NCBI GenBank assembly: GCA_035761805.1
Contig: DASTQL010000208.1
Coordinates: 1 to 10,003, forward strand
DNA length: 10,003 nucleotides
Origin: DASTQL01 sp035761805
Lineage (GTDB): Bacteria > Actinomycetota > Actinomycetes > Jiangellales > Jiangellaceae
Direction: 5' to 3'
Of the stretch, positions 4,781-10,003 are shown piece by piece (position 1 is the stretch's first letter; each line of letters starts with the position of its first letter). The notes below the pieces were generated by a model. The model searched no databases. It saw only the letters and a list, made by a program, of their open reading frames with translations, and had not been told where the DNA came from. A program made the position numbers and the translations under genes.

Positions 4781-7665
4781 GTCACACCGACCAGGAGCGG
4801 CCCGCGCGCGCCGCGGCCGAGGAGCCGCAGGCCCCCTACCGCTACACCGCCGCGCTGGCCGCCGAGATCGAGCAGCGCTGGCAAGACCGCTGGGAGGCCG
4901 AGGGGACCTTCCACGCCCCCAACCCGGCCGGTCCCTGGGCCGAGCCCGAGGCTGTGGGCGGCCGGCCGAAGTCGTACGTGCTCGACATGTTCCCGTACCC
5001 CAGCGGAGCAGGCCTGCACGTCGGTCACCCGCTCGGCTACATCGCCACCGACGTCGTCGGCCGCTACCGGCGGATGTGCGGCGACAACGTGCTGCACACC
5101 CTCGGGTACGACGCCTTCGGCCTTCCGGCCGAGCAGTACGCCGTCCAGACGGGGCAGCACCCACGGACGACCACCGAGGCGAACATCGTCACGATGCGGG
5201 CCCAGCTGCGCCGGCTCGGCCTGGCGCACGACGCCCGCCGGTCCGTCGCCACCATCGACCCCGAGTACTACCGCTGGACGCAGTGGATCTTCCTGCAGAT
5301 CTTCGAGTCCTGGTACGACGCCGAGGCCGAGGGGGGCCGGGGGCGAGCCAGGCCGATCGCCGAGCTCGTCTCCGCGTACGAGTCGGGGACGCGGCCCACG
5401 CCGGACGGCCGCCCGTGGTCCGAGCTGGACGAGGTCGAGCGGCACCGGGTCGTCGACGGCCACCGGCTGGCCTACCTCTCCGAGGCGCCCGTCAACTGGT
5501 GCCCCGGCCTGGGCACCGTGCTGGCCAACGAGGAGGTCACCGCCGAGGGCCGCAGCGAGCGGGGCAACTTTCCGGTGTTCAAGCGCAACCTGCGCCAGTG
5601 GATGCTGCGGATCACCGCCTATGCCGACCGCCTGGTCGACGACCTGGACCGGCTGGAGTGGCCGGAGCCGATCAAGCTCATGCAGCGCAACTGGATCGGC
5701 CGCTCGCCCGGCGCCACGGTGCGGTTCACGACCGACCACGGCGACCTCGAGGTCTTCACCACCCGTCCGGACACGCTCTTCGGCGCCACCTTCATGGCTG
5801 TGGCCCCCGAGCACCTGCTCGTCGACGCGCTGTCGGCCGCGGAGTGGCCGCCGGACGTCCCCGAGTCCTGGACGGGCGGGGCGGCCACCCCCGCGGAGGC
5901 CGTCGCCGCTTACCGGAGCACGGCCGCCGCCCGTACGGAGGTGGAACGGCAGACCGAGGGCCGGGAGAAGACCGGGGTCTTCTCGGGCTCCTACGCCGTC
6001 AACCCGGTGACCGGCTGGCGGATCCCGGTCTTCGTCGCCGACTACGTGCTCATGAGCTACGGCACCGGCGCCATCATGTCCGTGCCCGGCCAGGACGAGC
6101 GGGACTGGGAGTTCGCCGAGCGGTTCGGGCTGCCGATCATCCGGACGGTCCAGCCGCCCGAGGGCTGGCAGGGCGAGGCGTACAAGGGCGAGGGCCCGGC
6201 GATCAACTCGGCCAACGACGAGATCAGCCTGGACGGGCTGCCGGTCGACGAGGCCAAAGCCGCCATCACTGCCTGGCTGGTCGACAAGGGCCTGGGGCGC
6301 GCCACCGTCACGTACAAGCTGCGCGACTGGCTCTTCAGCCGTCAGCGCTACTGGGGGGAGCCGTTCCCCGTCGTCTTCCCGGTCGACGGTCCGGATGCCG
6401 GGCTCCCGTTCGCGGTGCCGGACGCGATGCTCCCCGTCGAGCTGCCCGACGTCACCCACTACGCCCCCACGACCTTCGACCCCGACGACGCGGCCAGCGA
6501 GCCGGCGCCCCCGCTGGCCAGGGCGGTCGGGTGGGTCGAGGCGGAGCTCGACCTGGGTGACGGCCCGCGGCGCTACAGGCGCGAGACCAACACGATGCCC
6601 AACTGGGCCGGCTCCTGCTGGTACGAGTTGCGCTACCTCGACCCGGCCAACCACGAGGTCTTCGTCGACCCGGACGTCGAGCGCTACTGGATGGGCCCGC
6701 AGCGCGAGGGCGACGTGGGTGGCGTGGACCTCTACGTCGGCGGCGTCGAGCACGCGGTGCTCCACCTGCTCTACGCCCGCTTCTGGCACAAGGTGCTCTA
6801 TGACCTCGGCCACCTGAGCAGCGAGGAGCCCTTCCGCCGGCTGTTCAACCAGGGCTACATCCAGGCCTTCGCGTACGTGGACGAGCGCGGCGTCTACGTC
6901 CCCGCCGAGGAGGTCGAGGAGCAGCCCGACGGGAGCTACCAGTGGCGCGGCGCGAGGGTCGAGCGCGAGTACGGGAAGATGGGCAAGTCGCTGAAGAACT
7001 CGGTGACGCCCGACCAGATGTTCGCCGAGTTCGGGGCCGACACGCTGCGGCTGTACGAGATGTCGATGGGGCCGCTCGACGTCTCCCGGCCCTGGGAGAC
7101 GCGCGCCGTCGTCGGCTCGTACCGCTTCCTGCAGCGGGTCTGGCGCAACGTCGTCTCCGAGCAGTCCGGGGAGCCGGTCGTCTCCGAGGACCCGGCCGAC
7201 GAGGACACCCGACGGCTGCTGCACCGCACGATCCACTCCGTACGGACGGAGCTGGACGGCCTGCGCTTCAACACCGCGATCGCGCGGCTGATCGAGCTCA
7301 ACAACCACCTGACCAAGCTCGAGGTCGTCCCGCGCGAGGTGGCCGAGCCCATGGTGCTCATGCTGGCGCCGTTCGCGCCGCACGCGGCCGAGGAGCTGTG
7401 GGCGCGGTTGGGGTACTCCGACTCCCTCGCGTACGTACCCTTCCCGGAGGCCGATCTCGCGTTGCTGCTGGAGGAGACCGTGACGTGCGTGGTGCAGGTG
7501 GCCGGCAAGGTGCGTGACCGCCTGGAGGTCCCGCCATCCGTCGACGACGACGAGCTGCGGCGGCTCGCGCTCGCGTCGCCGGCCGTGCAGCGGGTGCTGG
7601 ACGGCCGCGGCGTGCGGACCGTGGTGGTGCGGGCCCCGCGGCTGGTGAACGTCGTCCCGGGGTGA
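4777..7665 (+). CDS. leuS: Leucyl-tRNA synthetase
   Basis: This is a 962-residue class I aminoacyl-tRNA synthetase that charges tRNA-Leu with leucine using ATP in the cytoplasm. The HIGH motif appears as HVGH (81-84) after LDMFPYPSGAGL. The CP1 editing domain carries TTRPDT (328-333) in TTRPDTLFGATFMAVAPEHL, the threonine-rich editing site. NWAGSCWYELRYLDP begins near residue 609. The KMSKS loop is KMGKS (734-738), in GKMGKSLKNSVTPD. The anticodon-binding domain and C-terminal domain follow, ending in VVVRAPRLVNVVPG. The length is about 100 residues more than the E. coli enzyme, as usual for actinobacteria, with extra sequence around residues 180-215. No in-frame start exists just upstream of ATG 4777. 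Expression is probably controlled by the leader at 4620-4780. Confidence 0.97.
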   Translation: MSHTDQERPARAAAEEPQAPYRYTAALAAEIEQRWQDRWEAEGTFHAPNPAGPWAEPEAVGGRPKSYVLDMFPYPSGAGLHVGHPLGYIATDVVGRYRRMCGDNVLHTLGYDAFGLPAEQYAVQTGQHPRTTTEANIVTMRAQLRRLGLAHDARRSVATIDPEYYRWTQWIFLQIFESWYDAEAEGGRGRARPIAELVSAYESGTRPTPDGRPWSELDEVERHRVVDGHRLAYLSEAPVNWCPGLGTVLANEEVTAEGRSERGNFPVFKRNLRQWMLRITAYADRLVDDLDRLEWPEPIKLMQRNWIGRSPGATVRFTTDHGDLEVFTTRPDTLFGATFMAVAPEHLLVDALSAAEWPPDVPESWTGGAATPAEAVAAYRSTAAARTEVERQTEGREKTGVFSGSYAVNPVTGWRIPVFVADYVLMSYGTGAIMSVPGQDERDWEFAERFGLPIIRTVQPPEGWQGEAYKGEGPAINSANDEISLDGLPVDEAKAAITAWLVDKGLGRATVTYKLRDWLFSRQRYWGEPFPVVFPVDGPDAGLPFAVPDAMLPVELPDVTHYAPTTFDPDDAASEPAPPLARAVGWVEAELDLGDGPRRYRRETNTMPNWAGSCWYELRYLDPANHEVFVDPDVERYWMGPQREGDVGGVDLYVGGVEHAVLHLLYARFWHKVLYDLGHLSSEEPFRRLFNQGYIQAFAYVDERGVYVPAEEVEEQPDGSYQWRGARVEREYGKMGKSLKNSVTPDQMFAEFGADTLRLYEMSMGPLDVSRPWETRAVVGSYRFLQRVWRNVVSEQSGEPVVSEDPADEDTRRLLHRTIHSVRTELDGLRFNTAIARLIELNNHLTKLEVVPREVAEPMVLMLAPFAPHAAEELWARLGYSDSLAYVPFPEADLALLLEETVTCVVQVAGKVRDRLEVPPSVDDDELRRLALASPAVQRVLDGRGVRTVVVRAPRLVNVVPG

Positions 7666-7679
7666 CGGTGCGGAGCCGT

Positions 7680-7693
7680 TACCCTCGGCGCGC
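7680..7693 (+). promoter_or_regulatory. Candidate -10 box for leaderless degV mRNA
   Basis: TACCCT (7680-7685) lies in the 28-bp gap between leuS and degV, ending 8 nt before ATG 7694. The only SD-like sequence, GGAG (7672-7675), is 18 nt from the ATG and too far to act. No clear -35 is seen. degV could also be read from the leuS transcript. Confidence 0.4.
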
Positions 7694-8551
7694 ATGACCG
7701 GGCCCGTCGCCGTCGTCACCGACTCGACGGCGTACCTCGACCCGTCGGTGTGCGGGGAGCGCGGGATCACCGTCGTCCCCCTCCAGGTGGTCATCAGCGG
7801 GCGCCCCTACGCCGAGGGCGTCGAGGTGGGACCGGGCGACGTCGCCGACGCGCTGCGTCGCTGGGCTCCCGTCACGACCTCCCGGCCGAACCCCAGTGCG
7901 CTCCTCGGCGCGTACGAGGCGGCGGCCCGGGCCGGTGCGGCGGGCGTCGTGTCGCTGCACCTGTCCGCCGACGTGTCGGGCACGGTCGAGGCCGCGCAGC
8001 TGGCGGCTCGCGAGTCCTCGGTCCCGGTCGAGGTCGTCGACTCGCGCTCCATGGGGATGGGGCTCGGCTTCGCGGTGCTGACGGCCAGCGACGCTGCCCG
8101 ACAGGGGGCCGGGCTGCAGGAGGTCGCGGCCGCCGCCCGGGCCCGGGCCGAGCGCACGACGGCGCTCTTCTACGTCGACACGCTGGAGTACCTGCGCCGC
8201 GGCGGGCGGATCGGCGCAGCCCAGGCGTTCCTGGGTACCGCGTTGGCCGTCAAGCCGCTGCTCCATCTCGCGCAGGGTCGGATCGAGCCGTTGGAGAAGG
8301 TCCGGACGGCGTCGCGGGCCCTGGCCAGGCTGCAGGAGCTTGCGCTCGAGGCCGCGGCCGCCGCGGGGGACGAGGCCACGGTCGACGTCGCCGTGCACCA
8401 CCTGGCGAGTGCCGACCGGGCCGAGTCGCTGGCGGCCGCGCTGCGCCACCAGCTGGGCGGCGGTGGCGACGTGCTGGTCGCCGAGGTCGGTGGGGTCATC
8501 GGGGCGCACGTCGGGCCGGGCATGATCGCCGTGGTGGTCTCGCCCCGCTGA
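7694..8551 (+). CDS. DegV family protein (fatty-acid-binding, FakB-like fold)
   Basis: The product has 285 residues, the normal length for DegV proteins. Landmarks occur in order: VVTDSTAYL (7-15), TTSRPNPS (61-68), the lipid-carboxylate region SLHLSADVSGT (87-97), VVDSRSMGMGLGF (114-126), FYVDTLEYLRRGGRIG (159-174), and AVKPLLHLAQGRIEPLEKVRT (185-205). DegV proteins bind a single long-chain fatty acid. In Firmicutes the FakB members present it to the kinase FakA for entry into phospholipid synthesis; in actinobacteria the partner is less certain and none lies nearby. Its place between leuS and comEA is conserved in the phylum. ATG 7694 is the only reasonable start. The family call is secure; participation in lipid uptake is inferred. 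Confidence 0.93.
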   Translation: MTGPVAVVTDSTAYLDPSVCGERGITVVPLQVVISGRPYAEGVEVGPGDVADALRRWAPVTTSRPNPSALLGAYEAAARAGAAGVVSLHLSADVSGTVEAAQLAARESSVPVEVVDSRSMGMGLGFAVLTASDAARQGAGLQEVAAAARARAERTTALFYVDTLEYLRRGGRIGAAQAFLGTALAVKPLLHLAQGRIEPLEKVRTASRALARLQELALEAAAAAGDEATVDVAVHHLASADRAESLAAALRHQLGGGGDVLVAEVGGVIGAHVGPGMIAVVVSPR

Positions 8552-8552
8552 A

Positions 8553-8609
8553 CCGCGCTCTCCGCGGCTGTCCACCATCGGCCGGGTCGCCCGCGTGTCC
8601 ACAGCGGGC
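8553..8609 (+). terminator. Candidate hairpins after degV
   Basis: CCGCG (8553-8557) pairs with CGCGG (8563-8567) right after the degV stop, and GCCCGC (8589-8594) pairs with GCGGGC (8604-8609). A second copy of GCGGGC at 8613-8618 could compete for the same partner. There is no U tract, so these are weak terminator candidates between degV and comEA. Confidence 0.35.
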
Positions 8610-8624
8610 TCCGCGGGCGCTGCG

Positions 8625-8656
8625 GGGGATCCTCCCCGGACCCTACGTTTCGGCCC
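8625..8656 (+). promoter_or_regulatory. Candidate comEA promoter with upstream palindrome
   Basis: TACGTT (8644-8649) fits TANNNT and ends 7 nt before ATG 8657, and no Shine-Dalgarno is present, as expected for a leaderless mRNA. A dyad, GGGGA (8625-8629) with TCCCC (8633-8637) around TCC, occupies the -20 to -35 area and could be a regulator site. No convincing -35 hexamer is visible. Confidence 0.45.
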
Positions 8657-9748
8657 ATGCGGAGACGACGGAGCGACGGGCCAGAGGTGCGAGACCTCGC
8701 ACTGGCCCGGCTCGCCGCGCTGCGCCCGCGCGAGGGCTGGGTGCCGCGGGTGCCCGACGCCGGGCCCACGGCACCTGGGGAGCGCGCCGACGGACCAGGA
8801 TCGGATGAGGGTCGCGTATCAGCGGGCGACCCCACGTCGGGCCCGCCGTGGCCGGACGAGGCCTGGCCAGCGGCCGACGCCTGGTTCGGGCCCCTCCCGA
8901 CGCCGTCCGACCCGTCCGACGACCCCACCGGCGACGCCGGTCGGGGCGGTGACTCGTCGGGTTCACGGGGGTGGCACGGCGTCGATGCGCTGGCCGACCG
9001 GATGCCCCTCGCCGTACGAACCGCGCTCGCCGGCTCCGTGCCCGACTCCGTCCGTACGGGTCGGGTGGGGCTCGGCACCGGGCAGGCCGTCGTGGTCCTC
9101 CTCGTGGCCGTGCTGGCTCTCGGCGGCGCGGCCCTGGTCCTGCTCGTCTCGCGCCCTGGTGCCGAGCCCGCACCGGCCCTCGCGCCCGTGGCAGAGGCAT
9201 CCGGGACTCCCGTCCCGCAGCATGGGGCGGTACCGGAGCCCGATGCGGCTGGGCCCGCAACGGCAGGTGCCGCCGCGCCTACCTCGGGGAGCGTGGCCAC
9301 GGACCTCGTCGTTCACGTCGCGGGCAAGGTCGTGCGGCCGGGTGTCGTCCGGCTCCCGCCGGGGTCACGCGTGGTCGACGCCATCGACGCCGCAGGCGGT
9401 GCCGAGGGTGGGGTGGACCTCACGCCGTTGAACCTGGCCCGCCAGCTCTCGGACGGCGAGCAGGTCCTCGTCGGCGTCGACCCGCCGCCGGGTGGGGAGG
9501 CCGTGGAGGGAGGGAGCGGTCCGGGGGCGGCCGCACCGACCGGCGCACCGGGCGACCCGCGCCTCGACCTGAACACGGCCACGGCCACCGAGCTCGAGGA
9601 GCTACCCGGTGTCGGCCCCGTTCTCGCGGCGCGGATCGTCGCGTGGCGGGAGGAGAACGGTCGGTTCACCTCGACCGACGAGCTCCGGGAGGTCTCCGGG
9701 ATCGGTCCCAAGACCTATGAGGCGCTGGCCGACCTGGTCCGGGTGTGA
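8657..9748 (+). CDS. comEA: ComEA-family competence protein: membrane-anchored DNA-binding protein
   Basis: The product has 363 residues. Residues 1-140 are a Pro/Asp/Gly-rich, probably cytoplasmic and largely disordered region. Residues 143-165 form one transmembrane helix (AVVVLLVAVLALGGAALVLLV). A Pro/Ala-rich linker follows. Residues 217-274 are an SLBB domain (VVHVAGKVVRPGVVRLPPGSRV). Residues 303-363 carry the paired helix-hairpin-helix DNA-binding motifs: LDLNTATATELEELPGVGP, then FTSTDELREVSGIGPKTYEAL. ComEA binds double-stranded DNA outside the membrane and hands it to the ComEC channel. The cytoplasmic extension makes it longer than the roughly 200-residue Bacillus protein; long variable N-termini are common in actinobacterial members. 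The start is set by ATG 8657 behind a leaderless-type promoter. Its stop overlaps comEC as GTGA. Confidence 0.94.
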   Translation: MRRRRSDGPEVRDLALARLAALRPREGWVPRVPDAGPTAPGERADGPGSDEGRVSAGDPTSGPPWPDEAWPAADAWFGPLPTPSDPSDDPTGDAGRGGDSSGSRGWHGVDALADRMPLAVRTALAGSVPDSVRTGRVGLGTGQAVVVLLVAVLALGGAALVLLVSRPGAEPAPALAPVAEASGTPVPQHGAVPEPDAAGPATAGAAAPTSGSVATDLVVHVAGKVVRPGVVRLPPGSRVVDAIDAAGGAEGGVDLTPLNLARQLSDGEQVLVGVDPPPGGEAVEGGSGPGAAAPTGAPGDPRLDLNTATATELEELPGVGPVLAARIVAWREENGRFTSTDELREVSGIGPKTYEALADLVRV

Positions 9749-10003
9749 CGCACGCCGGGCGGTCGGCGGACGCGGACCGATCCGACTGCGACAGCCCCGA
9801 CGCGCACGTCGTCGACCTGCGCATCGTGCTACCGGCCGCCGCGACCTGGCTGGGTGCGCTCGGCGGTCTTGCGGTCGGCGACCGGGTCGCCGGCGCGGTG
9901 TTGCTCCCGCTGGCCCTCGGGTGTGCGGTCCTGCTCCTCGTCGGGGCCCTCCTCGGGGTATGGCTCGGTGGTCCGGCCGCCACGCGGCCGCGGTCTCGGC
10001 CTG
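9745..10003 (+). CDS. comEC: ComEC/Rec2 family DNA-uptake channel, N-terminal part, 3' end off window
   Basis: GTG 9745 overlaps the comEA stop (GTGA, 9745-9748), and the frame is open to the window end for about 86 residues. After a short polar N-terminus comes DLRIVLPAAATWLGALGGLAVGD, the opening of actinobacterial ComEC proteins. Next are a second hydrophobic stretch (VLLPLALGCAVLLLVGALLGVWLG) and a basic Arg-rich turn. The full protein would be a polytopic channel that takes single-stranded DNA across the cytoplasmic membrane, with a competence domain and a metallo-beta-lactamase-like domain beyond the window. The short fragment has no catalytic motifs, so the call leans on position after comEA and on the typical N-terminus. 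Confidence 0.85.
   Translation, partial: MTHAGRSADADRSDCDSPDAHVVDLRIVLPAAATWLGALGGLAVGDRVAGAVLLPLALGCAVLLLVGALLGVWLGGPAATRPRSRP

Noticed and set aside
6976..6990. KMGKS in place of KMSKS in LeuS as a possible active-site defect.
   Set aside because: As far as I recall, actinobacterial LeuS proteins commonly have Gly here (GKxGKSLKN), so it is a family trait.
3334..7794. Minus-strand 1486-codon open frame opposite the acyltransferase and leuS.
   Set aside because: It mirrors the strong third-position GC bias of well-identified plus-strand genes; its translation is low-complexity and matches no domain I recognise.

Overview
The window is high-GC DNA with strong codon bias, GTG starts and ATGA/GTGA gene overlaps. 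It reads as the chromosome of an actinobacterium. The gene order (phosphoglycerate-mutase-like phosphatase, tRNA-Ala, leuS, degV, comEA, comEC) matches the conserved actinobacterial block that follows nadD-rsfS, and Micrococcales or Propionibacteriales are the likeliest orders. Genus cannot be read from this sequence. All genes I accept are on the + strand; the long minus-strand open frames are high-GC shadows.

Region by region: 1-399 is the 3' end of a histidine-phosphatase gene. 472-544 is an intact tRNA-Ala(GGC) with a plausible promoter. 682-1305 is a DinB/DUF664 protein. 1306-1718 has no convincing gene but contains a 10-bp long-range inverted repeat that could fold as a three-way junction. 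1719-4488 is a tightly coupled three-gene membrane-lipid operon: a CDP-alcohol phosphatidyltransferase-like protein, a CdsA-like cytidylyltransferase, and a PlsC acyltransferase fused to a C-terminal membrane domain resembling YqaA/DedA (VTT). The two junctions are ATGA overlaps. 4489-4776 is the leuS leader region. 4777-7665 is leuS, 7694-8551 degV, 8657-9748 comEA, and 9745 to the window end is the start of comEC.

The most interesting part is the leuS leader (about 4620-4780). A -10-like hexamer lies 7 nt before a GTG that opens a 10-codon peptide, MPSLLLIRPR, with three successive Leu codons, one of them the rare CTT. Downstream is a perfect 8-bp hairpin whose 3' arm contains GAGGGG, a Shine-Dalgarno-like sequence correctly placed for a 15-codon ORF (ATG 4733). 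That ORF's stop overlaps the leuS start as ATGA. Together this looks like a leucine-sensing attenuator of leucyl-tRNA synthetase, working by translation (SD masking plus coupling), by transcription termination, or both. I could not identify an unambiguous anti-hairpin, so the mechanism is unproven.

The second point of interest is the lipid operon. It appears to carry the steps lysophosphatidate to phosphatidate, to CDP-diacylglycerol, to phospholipid, with a possible lipid-translocating domain fused to the acyltransferase. The first enzyme has a degenerate CDP-alcohol phosphotransferase motif and the CdsA-like enzyme has a His-to-Phe change in its signature. comEA and comEC form the DNA-uptake pair. 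degV and comEA, like the leuS leader peptide, lack a usable Shine-Dalgarno and have a TANNNT hexamer 7-8 nt before the start codon, which suggests leaderless mRNAs.
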